Assembly (NCBI GenBank): GCA_038277395.1
Contig: CM076194.1
Location: forward strand, 113,549,417 to 113,613,416
Direction: 5' to 3'
Length of the DNA stretch: 64,000 nt
From: Dryocosmus kuriphilus
Taxonomy: Eukaryota; Arthropoda; Insecta; Hymenoptera; Cynipidae
A program made the translations under genes and the position numbers. Under the pieces are notes generated by a model. The model saw only the letters and a program-made list of their open reading frames with translations. It was not told the origin of the DNA and did no database searches. The number at the start of each line of letters is the position of its first letter. Position 1 is the stretch's first letter. Positions 31,462 to 41,528 of the stretch are shown piece after piece.

Positions 31462-32037
31462 ATTGTAAAATGCTTGGACGAAAATTGCTGTAAATCTGCT
31501 AAAAGTGGACTAAGACAAATATTGAAAAATGGATTTCTCCCTGCCCCGTATGCGCTCAAAGAAATGCCAACAAAGGTATATGCTTCTCAGTCAGATCTCG
31601 ACGGACGTGATATTTTTGCTGACGTGTTATTGCAAAGCCGTCTTGATATCAAACCCGAACATCCTGGATTCATTAGTATGCCCTACGATTATTATTTTTG
31701 TCCCACTGTAAAAAACGATTTGCTTGGAAGAACGTGCAAACATTGCGGCTTGTATTTTGCTTAAAAAAAAAGGAGCAGCAGTTCATAAGCAAAATGTACA
31801 CAAGCAAACTATTCCATTACTAGAAAAAACGAGGCTTATCAAATAATAACAAGGCGACAAAAAGAACTATTGATACAGAAAGAAGCTGAATCACAGTATG
31901 TCGAATGGATCGAAGAAGATCATGTTGACTTAGATAACATAAATATTCCCAATGACGATGGTGGAGATATTTCGATACCATTAATTGATCAGTTCGAAAA
32001 ATGGGTTTCAAATCCATTTGTAAATTATGACAATTGA
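31462..32037 (+). pseudogene. Zator transposase, C-terminal exon, frameshifted
   Basis: Acceptor ATATTGCAG ends at about 31461. The product has a zinc-ribbon-like pattern (KCLDENCCK, then CKHCGLYFA) normal for the C-terminus of this family. The frame closes at 31764, but homology-like acidic sequence (QYVEWIEEDHVDLDN) continues in other frames to TGA at 32035-32037. Confidence 0.6.
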
Positions 32038-32263
32038 TTGGGTAAATGTATTGATATTCATGAAAGAACTGAATCTTTTTAAATTTAACTAAATTAAGCT
32101 CTTGTACGTATTTTATCAATAATAAATGTAGTTTTATAAAAAAAACTACATCAATTGTTTTTATTATTGTTAATAAATTAATTGTAACTTTTAAATAGTG
32201 AATAAATTATTGAACATTTTAAGTAATACCATTTAGATCAGGCTCATATTGTATTTATATATT

Positions 32264-32640
32264 AGGGTGATCCAAAAAAAAAAAAAATTCTTTTTTCCTC
32301 GGAACCAGGCCTAAAAGTTTCATTCAGGTATAGAAATAAACCTGTTAAAATATGAGAATGAGCATATTTTTGTAGAGAATTTAACGCTCTACAAAAAAAG
32401 ATCTGAGGTTTTTTTTGGTAAGTCAACTCGGTTAAAAGTTATTCAATATCAAAGTTAAATTTACCGTGAATTCAGCCGATTTTTGAATGACACGGCGGAA
32501 CTGTTAGGTTAATAGAAAAATTGTGCCCAAAATTTCTTACAAAACACAAACTAGACTTTCAGAAAGTGTTATTCAATAGTTTTTTTGCTATAATAGAGAA
32601 AAATAGAACACTTTTAACAATTTTCCAGTACAAGTTAGCT
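32264..32640 (+). repeat. left TIR of AGGGTGATCC element
   Basis: Pairs with about 35585-36103. Shared words include CCAGGCCTAAAAGTTTCATT and AACTGTTAGGTTAAT. Confidence 0.85.
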
Positions 32641-33120
32641 TTAAATTGGAATTTTTTTATTTAAAAAATCGTATTAATTGTTCTATCATGATAAACTTTT
32701 ATGTAATTTGATTTTCACTTTAATTACAGTTTTGAAATTATAAGTTTCAACGATAATCTTCGAAATTTTGCTATTTTATGGTAAGTTGTGCCACAAAAAT
32801 TTTTTATTCATGATTTCAAATAGCTCAGCGAGAATCGATTGCCTAGTATTAAGAATCGATTCCGAAGAATTGGTACCAAGAATCGATTCTTGAAAGGAAT
32901 CGTAATCGACTTGGCCATTCCTATATAACTGTCCTCATAAATTTAATGTAATCGTGAATTATTAATAATTATTATTTTTTAAATTCTAATTTATTATTTA
33001 ATTTTAAGTATATTCTTACGTTAATTAAGGATTAAGGATTTAATTAAGGATTTCATTGGACATAAACTTCCCTCTATAATAGAGGTTATGTCGGTATTTC
33101 TTTATCAAAAAAAAATTCTT

Positions 33121-33485
33121 AAATTGCAATACAAGCAAAGCCTTCGAGTGACAATTGATAAAGTTGAAGTGGACTCAGGCTGGTATTCCAACGTGTGGTA
33201 AAAAATACGCGCTAAAAAAGTTCGTAAAACTACTAGACGAAGTTACAAAAAAGTTCTCAACGAAAACAAGACAGTTACACAAAAAATAAAAGAAGCAGCT
33301 TTTCATCAGAAATTGAAAAATTTATTTGACATTGCTAAAATAAATGTCGAAAAATACATCAATGATGAAAAAAAATTATTCTTAAAAGGTCAATGATCAA
33401 AAAGTCAATTTGGATTGATTAATAACATTGATCGATCAAATTTAGAAGAAAATAATGACGATGCTATGGTCGTAGATTCTGCGGG
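33121..33485 (+). pseudogene. AGGGTGATCC-element gene, degenerate N-terminal exon
   Basis: The homologous text switches frame near 33280: first IPTCGKKYALKKFVKLLDE, then KLKNLFDIAKINVEKYI. A TGA interrupts near 33394 before NNIDRSN. The pattern (WKKARIPT-like start and LFDIA block) belongs to a large family of uncharacterised arthropod and cnidarian proteins. Probable DNA-binding N-terminus; no known domain recognised. Confidence 0.5.
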
Positions 33486-33559
33486 TAGGTTTTTTATCAA
33501 TTACTATTCTAATTCTTTAATAATTACTACTCATATTCAATATAACTTAATATTTTTAG

Positions 33560-34140
33560 ATACAACTGAGCCTGCTGGTAATATGATGCTAGCCTCTCAA
33601 AACTCTGCAATATTGCAATCTAATTTATCAGCAACAACATCTAGTCAGATATCTACTGAAGCATCTGACTTTGAAAATCAGTTCAGCCAACCAAAAGAAA
33701 TTAAGAAAATTAATATCAGGACACCTGAACTCTCTGCAGCTCTTGATCGAGCAAAAGTTACTAATAGAAATGCCACTTTTATAAGAGTGTTGGGATCGAT
33801 CTGTCAACTCTTAATCTTAGTTACGGTACCACTTATCTTGAGCGTATTAAATTCAGAACAGACATCGTAGAAGATTTGAAAGCAGAATTTCACATAGACG
33901 ACCGTTATTTTTTTCATTGGGACGGTAAAATTCTCCATGATATTGCTGATCCAAAGACGGTGGACCGTATTGCGATTCTTTTATCTGTTTCTGAGGTTGA
34001 TCAACTTCTCGGAGTTCCAAAGGCTGATGATGGAACTGCACTTAAACAAGCTTCAGATGTTATTGCCACTTTAAATCAGTGGAAGGTTGCGGCTTATGTG
34101 AAAGCGATGTGTTTTGATACGCCACCTGTCAATAATGGTA
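33560..34140 (+). pseudogene. AGGGTGATCC-element gene, exon with first catalytic motif
   Basis: The frame begins after an intron (33486-33559) and contains TPELSAALDRAKVTNRNA, a frameshift near 33782, then FHWDGKILHDI, LLGVPKADDGTALKQAS and AMCFDTPPVNNG. The FDT...N motif resembles the first catalytic Asp block of hAT, P and Kolobok-like DDE transposases. A GT donor follows the NNG codons near 34140, consistent with an intron to 34217. Confidence 0.65.
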
Positions 34141-34217
34141 CGATTCATGAAATAGTTATAATTCTTACGAGCTTTCCATACGTGACTTGATTTGTGTACC
34201 TTTTAATTTGTTGTAGG

Positions 34218-34500
34218 TGTCCATAAAGGTACATGTGTTTTAATCGAAAAAGCACTAAACAGAAAATTAGTATGGCTTCCATGCCGCCATCATATAATGG
34301 AGATTATTTTGAAGGGAGTTTTCGAAGTATTTTTGAAAACGACATTTGGTCCTAATGTACCGATATTCGTTCGTTTTAAGAATTTTTGGGACAAAATTGA
34401 TCAATCCAATTATAAGAGTGGAATGGAAGATGAAACTCTAGCAAATACTTTAATGAAAGAGAGAGCTGAAATTGTTACTTTTATTAACAATTGCTTACAG
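34218..34500 (+). CDS. AGGGTGATCC-element gene, CRHH exon
   Basis: Acceptor TTGTAG precedes a frame that joins in phase (Gly codon split across the intron). It carries KGTCVLIEKAL, LPCRHHIMEI and GPNVPIFVRFKNFW. Cys-x(2)-His after the first Asp is a known signature of several DDE superfamilies with large insertion domains. GT donor at 34501. Confidence 0.65.
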
Positions 34501-34572
34501 GTAAAATTTGCTTATTACTATTGTTGAGACTATTTAACTTCCAACTTATAATTCATTACTTGTTTTTTTCAG

Positions 34573-35370
34573 ATGTCTCAGCCTCGAGATGATTATCGAG
34601 AGTGTTTACTGTTATGTTTAGTTTTCCTTGGTAGTTTTTCTGAAAAAGCATTTTCTTTTAAACATCCTGGTACCATGCACCATGCTCGATGGATGTCAAA
34701 AGCCATCTACAGCCTAAAAATATTTTTATTTCGTCATGAGTTTCATCTTTCGATTCAAGAGCAGGAAAATTTGCGCCGAATTTGTATTATTGTGATTTTG
34801 TTTTATATTAAAGTACGGTATACTTCAACGTCTGCCATTCAGGCGCTAAAAACTGATTTAGAATTCATGAAAAACTTGATTCTATATAAAAATATTGACC
34901 CGGTGGTGTTACAACGAGTTAGTGAAAAAATGATTGAGCACTTGTGGTATTTAAATGAAGAATTAGCTACAATCTCATTATTCGACGACAATATATCAAT
35001 GAATGTAAAAAGAAAAATTGTTGAGGCTATTCGGAATCGGGACGGTTCTACAAAAATGAATCAACGGTACGAAATAGCTGAAAAGAATTTGGAATCGTTT
35101 TTAGAAAACGACTTGAGTGACTTCGTCCCAAGAAATTCGGTAGAACATTTAAAAAAATTCGATTTACCATACGATTTTTTAGAAGATGATGTTTTAACAT
35201 GGCCCAATAATGATACCTACAAAGAATGTTTGGAATTTTTTAAGACATTAAAAGTGACCAACGATGTAGCTGAACGAGGAGTCGCATTGATTCAGGAACA
35301 TAATAATTACCGCACTGAAGATGAGCAACAACTGCAGTATTTATTGCAAGTAGTTCGCAAACATCGGTAA
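34573..35370 (+). CDS. AGGGTGATCC-element gene, C-terminal exon
   Basis: After a T-rich tract ending CAG, 265 codons are open: DDYRECLLLCLVFLG, then HHARWMSKAIYSLKIFLF, a helical region with HLWYLNEEL and SLFDD, and an end VTNDVAERGVALIQEHNN. The VAERGV...I..YN-like text is where a terminal catalytic Glu would lie. The exon is intact. The family is recurrent in repetitive insect DNA, and I cannot name its superfamily with certainty. Confidence 0.7.
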   Translation: MSQPRDDYRECLLLCLVFLGSFSEKAFSFKHPGTMHHARWMSKAIYSLKIFLFRHEFHLSIQEQENLRRICIIVILFYIKVRYTSTSAIQALKTDLEFMKNLILYKNIDPVVLQRVSEKMIEHLWYLNEELATISLFDDNISMNVKRKIVEAIRNRDGSTKMNQRYEIAEKNLESFLENDLSDFVPRNSVEHLKKFDLPYDFLEDDVLTWPNNDTYKECLEFFKTLKVTNDVAERGVALIQEHNNYRTEDEQQLQYLLQVVRKHR

Positions 35371-35584
35371 AGATATCCAAACTGTAATAAAAAAAGCCTT
35401 CAGCAAGAAAAATTCGATGTAAATTTGTAAAAATTATTTTTAGATATAAAATTATAATTATAAGTAAAATAAGCATATGTATTAGATCAAACCACTTGTT
35501 TTCGGGTCTATATCATAAAAAAATTATTTAAAAAATTACAGAACCATTTTTACGCCCAAAATAAATAAAATAACGATTAAAGTC

Positions 35585-36103
35585 TCAATTTAAAGCTAAC
35601 TTTTACTGGAAAATTGTTAGAAGTGTTCTATTTTTCTTTATTATATCAAAAAAAAAACTATTGAATAACACTTTCTGAAAGTCTAGTTCGTGTTTTGTAA
35701 GAAATTTTGGGCACAATTTTTCGATTAACCTAACAGTTCCGCCGTATCATTCAAAAATCGGCTGAATTGACGGTGAATTTAACTTTGACACTGAATAACT
35801 TTTAACCGAGTTGACATACCAAAAAAAACCTCAGATCTTTTTTTGTAGAACGTTAAATTCTCTACAAAAATATGTGAAGAACATTACTGTGCGACGCATC
35901 GTTCGTTAGTCACAAAAACCAAAAGGAACAAAAATATATTTCCCTACGTTATTCTTATGGAAAATCGAAAAGTACGATGCGGAGCATCTAAATATTAAAA
36001 TGAAGGGCTCATATTTTAACAGGGTTATTTTTATACCTGAATGAAACTTTTAGGCCTGGTTCCGAGAAAAAAAAAACTTTTTTTTTTTTTTTTGGATCAC
36101 CCT
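35585..36103 (-). repeat. right TIR of AGGGTGATCC element
   Basis: Inverse of the left TIR, interrupted at about 35877-36005 by an unmatched segment with CGACGCATCG and CGATGCGGAGCATC ends. Confidence 0.85.
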
Positions 36104-36223
36104 ATTATATATATACATGCTATATCTACATGCGTTACGTTATTTTTAAAGATAGGGAGGGTAAAGTATCAATTGTTACGATAATGTTACGACAGACAGA
36201 CAGAATCTCAAAAATATGAAAAT

Positions 36224-36252
36224 TAAGCGTTACGTAATCGATGGGCGGCCCC
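36224..36252 (-). repeat. Zator right terminal inverted repeat
   Basis: Inverted match of 22262-22290 with two or three differences. Flanked on the right by the TTA duplication and the continuing Jockey frame. Confidence 0.85.
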
Positions 36253-36407
36253 TTATAGAAAGAGAAATATTTGAAAGAACACAACATTCCTACGGAACTC
36301 AAATAACTTGTGATTCAGAATTAAGGGATGCAAATATACTCAGTAGAAACGAAGCTCCGTTCAAAATGAAATATAAAATGCCTTATCACTTACTGATAAA
36401 ATAAATA
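36253..36407 (+). pseudogene. Jockey-like reverse transcriptase, C-terminal end
   Basis: The continuation of the frame that ends at 22261: an EIFERTQHSYG stretch and a final KMPYHLLIK-stop at about 36404, typical of the end of Jockey ORF2. It is separated from its first part by about 14 kb of inserted elements. Confidence 0.75.
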
Positions 36408-36699
36408 GGGACCATACCTCAGCATCTGCAGTCTATGTCTGTGATTTAGTTTTAAGCATTATTTTTTCCTCTAGTAGGTCATTTAGTTTGTAAGCACAAT
36501 ACATTGACTAATGGGTTTTTTGCAATTTTTTGCCGAACGATACAAATTATTCTTAGCGAAAGCTACATCAAAAAATATATTACAATGAAAATAATAACAC
36601 ATATGAATAGACCAAATTCGAATTCATCGAACATGATACCCAGTTTTAAATTTACTAAAAGTAACAGAAATTTGTGAATTAACTTTTTGTAACTTCCTA
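36408..36699. other. spacer, nothing recognised
   Basis: AT-rich sequence between the end of the Jockey frame and the hAT remnant, without gene or clear repeat. It may hold the decayed left end of the hAT element. Confidence 0.4.
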
Positions 36700-39325
36700 C
36701 GCTCGTGCATCTACAATTCCATGTCCGGCTCCACCATCTGTTGATGGAGAATTACCCGATAAAGAAACTGTCAGAAAACCATCTACCGATAAAAACTTAT
36801 CATCGTCTCCATCGCCAACACCTCCGTCATCTCTACCACCATTAACGCCGGCATTGCCGTCATGTTCACCAGCGTCCCCATTGCCAACATCGAACAATGA
36901 AGCAGAAGACGAATGTGCTTGGATGCAAATACCTGACCGAGTAGCAGAATTCTTGAAAAATCACGAAAAAGCGGAGGAAAATCTCAAGAATTAAAAATGA
37001 TGCAGTGCCAAATCCTAAAATATTTATTATAGATATAATTGACTGCTTAAAGAAAATTCACGAAGAAAGTAGAGCGTTGTTGAATTATGCCCAAAAAGAG
37101 GAGAGCAAATTTCAATCCGAAATTCTTGCTCTGCATGCTGGGAATGAAATTTCAGTAGAGAACGATCCTGGTAGGCGGAAAAAAACACTAACGGAAAATG
37201 AACGAAAGTATTTAATTGCCATCGGACCATTTCAGCCAAAACTAAGCATGTTTCCCACTAATCCAAACAGACCAGCAAACAGTGTCGAATGAGCTCTGTA
37301 CGATATTCTGAATATCCTCTACTAGAGTACAGCCCTAGCAAAGATGCAGCATTCTGTTTTGCTTGCTCTCTATTTCCAGAAGGAGTCGGCAGATCACATT
37401 CTAAGCAAGAATGGGTGTCTGATGGTGTAAAACAATGGCACAAGATGAAAAGTCGTGGAACTAATAGGCCGGGCAAATTATTTACGCACTTTTCGTCAAA
37501 ATACCATCGAGCAGCTATGAGTGACTTGTGCCATTTCATCAATGGAGAAGCTCATGTGGATATTTTACTGGACAAATCCATCAGAAAAAAAAGATACTTG
37601 AAGAGCAAGAAAAAGAATATCATAGAAAAGTTGAAAAGCTGAAATTCTTGTCGATGTTACAAAAACACTTGGTAGACAATGTTTAGCGTTTCGCGGCCAT
37701 GACAGCTCCGGGAAAAACCAAGATGGAAATTTCACTTAAGTAGTCAATTTGATTTTTCGACATTGTCCTTTGATGAAAAAGTGGTTGGATGAGAAAAATT
37801 CGAGATCTCGGCATGTCACGTATCTCAGCGCTGGAAGCCAGAATGAATTCATTGATTTATTAGGATCTGAGACGCGAAAAGTTATTCTGAAGGAAGGTGA
37901 AGACGCTGACTTCTTTTCAATCATGGGTGATACAACACCAGACTCGTCGCATAAAGATTGTCTTGCAATGAACATCCGATATGTAGTTGAGAGGAACGAA
38001 GAACCTGTACCTGTAGAACGATTGTTGAAGATGGACGTCGTGTTGACGAAGAAAACTGGAGAAGAATTGGCTGAAAAAATGTTCACAAGTGTTAATTCTT
38101 CAAGCATACCAGTAAAAAAGCTCATTTTTCAATCTTAAGACTTTGCAAGAAACATGTCGGGCGAGTACAATGGTGCACAGCGAAAATTATCGGAGAAATG
38201 TAACAAAAACATCTTATATGTTCCTTAGCAACCTCACAGGATAAATATTTTTGTAGAGACAGCATTGCACTGCGAGTTGTACCATCAAAGAATTTTTTGA
38301 TATTCTGCACGCTTTGTACGTGTTTTTCGCAGAAAGTACCAAACGTTTTCAATGTTTGATCAAAGAGTTAGAAAAGATTGAAAATTTCTTACTTCTCAAA
38401 AACTTATCTCAAAGAAGATGGACAGCTCGAGCCGAATCAATTAAGGCGTGCAGCTGCATCTGGCCTCCTCAAAAATGTTTTACATTTCGACTTCATTTCT
38501 TCTTTATTTTTCATGAAAAATGTTATGTTTAAATTACAAATTTTAACAGAGTCGTTAGAAAGTGAAAATTTGAATGTCGCCGATGCTTTGAAGATGATTA
38601 AATTTACTTTAGTCATGCGAAGAAATGAACGATGAAAATAATTTGAATAATTTGATCGAAAGCTCTGTATCATTTGCGAAAAAACTCAATATCAATCCGG
38701 AAAGTGACTTCGCTAAACAACATCGAAAGCGAAGAGCACCAAAAAAACTCGACGAGAATCCCGAAACTGCGTTTACTTGTGATCTTTTTACGTTTTACCG
38801 TGCAGGGTTTAAAGCGGTATTTGACGTATTTGCGACCAACGTTCGAGAAAACTTAGAAGAATCTTTCTCAAAATTTGAACCAATTCAGAAAATTTTCGAA
38901 ATTCTAGCCAATAGGAAAAATTGTACGATTGAATCGATTAATTCCATTGTTGAATTGCAACCCGAATCCTTTGAACAAGAACCTGAATGCATTCAGGTAG
39001 AAATACAAACGCTTCTTGAGTCGTGTGGTGAATGTGAAAATTTTGTTGATATTTCGAAGAAAGCATACAATTTACGTAAGATTTTGCCGTGGGCTTACAA
39101 AATTGTCCGATTTGTTCTGACTTCGCCTGTTTCTTCGGCGTCATGTGAAATATCCTTTACTAAATTGAAATTAGTTATGAATTCCCTCCAAACGACAATG
39201 TGCGACGATCGTTTAGATTTTCTCATGTTACTTTTTTCTGCGAAGGATATTGTGAACGAAATTAACGTTTCCAAAGTTGTTCAAACCTGGTCTCAATTGA
39301 AACACCGAAGAGTTAGCACTTAACT
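36700..39325 (+). pseudogene. hAT transposase (TTF-finger/ZMYM1-like) remnant
   Basis: Pieces in several frames line up in the right order. They are: a Pro/Ser-rich N-terminus (36700-36950), a TTF-type zinc finger (YSPSKDAAFCFACSLF, then FTHFSSKYHRAAM; 37289-37640), the DUF4371-like core (IMGDTTPDSSHKDCLAM, about 37925; RNMSGEYNGAQ, about 38150) and the C-terminal hAT dimerisation domain (RFVLTSPVSSASCEISFTKL, about 39105). At least five frameshifts or stops. These enzymes cut and paste hAT elements; many relatives in insects are similarly dead. Confidence 0.85.
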
Positions 39326-39533
39326 TGGTTCGCAGTTTCATTATTATCTTATGTTATTTTTTATATGGACCAATAAAAAATACTACGAAACACAGTAGTT
39401 GTTTTTGCATGTAAACCACCTAACAGTAACCAGAAGGAATCAATCTGTATTATACAAACAGTCGGCAAATTTTTCTAATCGAGTCGGCATTTTTTAACAT
39501 ACCCCCCCCCCCCCCCCCCAACTCATAAGGCTC

Positions 39534-39545
39534 GGTACGCCCCTG
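39534..39545 (-). repeat. probable right TIR of the hAT element
   Basis: GGTACGCCCCTG, the inverse of CAGGGGCGTACC, a typical hAT terminus, about 210 bases after the transposase remnant. A C-run (about 39503-39519) precedes it. The matching left end was not found. Confidence 0.55.
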
Positions 39546-39731
39546 CATGTATTTCATCTTAATCGATCCTTTTTTGTATCATGGCACATGGTATTGACAC
39601 TGGTGTCTAATCACTAATTGCTTGATCTACAATGACACCAATGATTTTTTTTGTTCATATTTTTGAAAATGAATGAACTTATCACGAACCAATACGTTTT
39701 AAAGCAAAGTATACAAATGTTCGATTTCAAA

Positions 39732-39869
39732 CAGTGGCGTGGCTAGGGGACCGAAGCCCCCCCCCCAAATTTCCCAGTCATTGTACACTGGAAAATTGTA
39801 TTCTATTTGTAGTACTTGTTCCCTAAGGTTAGCCCCCCCTGCCCCGAAAAAATTCTGGCTACGTTGCTG
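39732..39869. mobile_element. short hAT-type MITE
   Basis: 138 bp from CAGTGGCGTGGCTAG to CTGGCTACGTTGCTG, imperfect inverted ends of hAT type. The flanks ATTTCAAA and CTTTCAGT are an imperfect 8-base duplication. It contains two C-runs. No coding. Confidence 0.65.
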
Positions 39870-40233
39870 CTTTCAGTACGGATGAACTAAATGCAATTCA
39901 ATACTTTTGAATGCGAAGCATGTATGATGAAGTCTCGCATTCAGCGGGGTAAAGCTTAATGCGAACCAATACTTTTGAATATCTTTTCTCCGCGTCAGAA
40001 AACATAATTAAAATTCATTCAAAATGACAATACTTTTAAATACTTTTCAATACGTTTTCTGCAGGGCTAATTGTTTATAATTCGTGTACAAATTATGATG
40101 AAAAACATATATTTTGAGCATTAATTATGGTTTGTATTTAATTTTGAAGGTCCTTAATATCTGGAGAAAATATTTATCTGAAGTTATTTTTATTTTTTGT
40201 CAAAAAGATGAAAACGCACTTCAATTCTACATT

Positions 40234-41528
40234 TCACTCTTCAAGTTTAACCTCTTGTTTCATAGCTTCAAACTCTACTTGGTAACTTGAATCAAATATA
40301 TCTTCAGGTTCTTTCTTCACAAAAGCCAAAATTGATTTTTCACGTTTAGTCATTCTTTCAGTCGACTCACTTTGACCCTCAAATGTCCTATTTCCTTCAT
40401 CTTCCGCTCCACTCATATGTTCAGTTTTCACACTACTGACTATTTTGGTTTCAAACAAAGCACGATCAGAATGATTAACAGCATAGTTATCACTTTCCAA
40501 ATTCGCTCCTATCTTTTCTTCATACGCCTTTAAAAGAACAGTTTCAAAAACTGGCTCTTGCAAACTTATTTTGTCGTAAGTTTGATCGATCGCATGCATT
40601 TTCCTGGGCAGTGTAGTTTTCATATCCAAATGCAACTTTTTATGTCTTGTTAAGCTTTGCTTTCTTGTAAAACTTTTAGAGCAAACATCACATACAAAAG
40701 ATTTTGTCTCTTCGTGGATAGCCTTGTGTGAATTTAAATCATCCCGGGCCGAAAAACTCTTTTTACATATTTCACATTCAAAGGGTTTAACTTCTGAGTG
40801 GTTTCGTATATGGAGCTCTAAATATTTTGGTCTTACAAATAATTTGCACAAATTGGACACCTATAAACCTTGCCATTTTTTCTATGAGCAATAATGTGCT
40901 TCTTCATAATATAATGGCTTGCAAAACTTTTTTTACAAATGTCACACTTGAAAGGCCTTTCCCCAGTGTGACTACGTATGTGAATATTGAGCTTAAATGC
41001 ATTAAGAAATCCCTTTCCACAAGTGTTACACTCGTACGGCTTTTTTTCCAAGTGTATACGCTGATGCTTTTTTAGATGAAGCGTACTCACAAAGGCTTTA
41101 GAGCAAATTTTACAAACAAAAGATTTGCTGTTTTCGTGTATAAGTTTGTGTGACTTTAAAGTGTCGGCCGTTGCTAAAAATTTTGAGCAAACTGGACACT
41201 TGTAGGGTTTGCTTCCTTCAGTATGAGTAATTTTGTGCACCCTGAAATTCTTTATGTATCTGAATTTTTTTTTACAAATGTCACACTCGAAGGGGGTTTC
41301 TCCGGTATGCACACGCTTATGAACATTAAGTTGACTAGGACTAATAAATCTTTTTTTACAGACATCGCACTCGTAGGGCAATTCAATTTTTTCGTCTGAA
41401 TGCAGTAGCTTTTTATGAGATTTTAGGTACTGCCTCTTATCAAAGCCTTTAGAGCAAACGTCGCAAGTAAAAGGTTTTATGTTTTCGTGTGTGGACATGT
41501 CTACTTTGTGCCAATCTTTGTTGCGCAA
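40234..41528 (-). pseudogene. C2H2 zinc-finger protein, terminal exon, one frameshift
   Basis: Ten C2H2 fingers in a row on the minus strand (about 41460 down to 40620), then an acidic tail with SVKTE, FVKKEPED and EVKLEE. A single-base shift in the AAATTATTT context (about 40838-40845) breaks finger 8: one frame ends CPICANYL and the other resumes VRPKYLELH. It could be a sequencing or assembly error, since everything else is intact. Fingers are joined by short linkers and bind DNA in nuclear regulators. The first residue shown by an ORF search is TTG, not a start; the true N-terminus must be in upstream exons not identified here. Confidence 0.8.

Larger units (their letters stand above)
32264..36103 (+). 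mobile_element. DNA transposon with AGGGTGATCC ends, unassigned superfamily
   Basis: Inverted repeats start AGGGTGATCC (32264) and end GGATCACCCT (36103). The arms are about 375 bases (left) and about 520 bases (right, including an extra insertion). ATT flanks both sides, but this is AT-rich DNA, so the duplication length is uncertain. It encloses one gene with a transposase-like core and is nested in the 3' region of the Zator element. Confidence 0.75.
22262..36252 (+). mobile_element. Zator-type DNA transposon with nested insertions
   Basis: Terminal inverted repeats start GGGGCCGTCCATCAATTACG (22262) and read GGGGCCGCCCATCGATTACG from the right end (36252). The flanks are TTA at 22259-22261 and 36253-36255, a 3-bp target duplication. 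The split gene inside has a DGGPDENPRY motif and general layout that I assign to Zator transposases (related to bacterial ISAzo13), which also make 3-bp duplications. Without the nested elements the host element would be about 4 kb. Confidence 0.75.

Noticed and set aside
36697..36897. Gly/Asp-rich minus-strand frame
   Set aside because: It is the antisense of the Pro/Ser-rich N-terminus of the hAT remnant.
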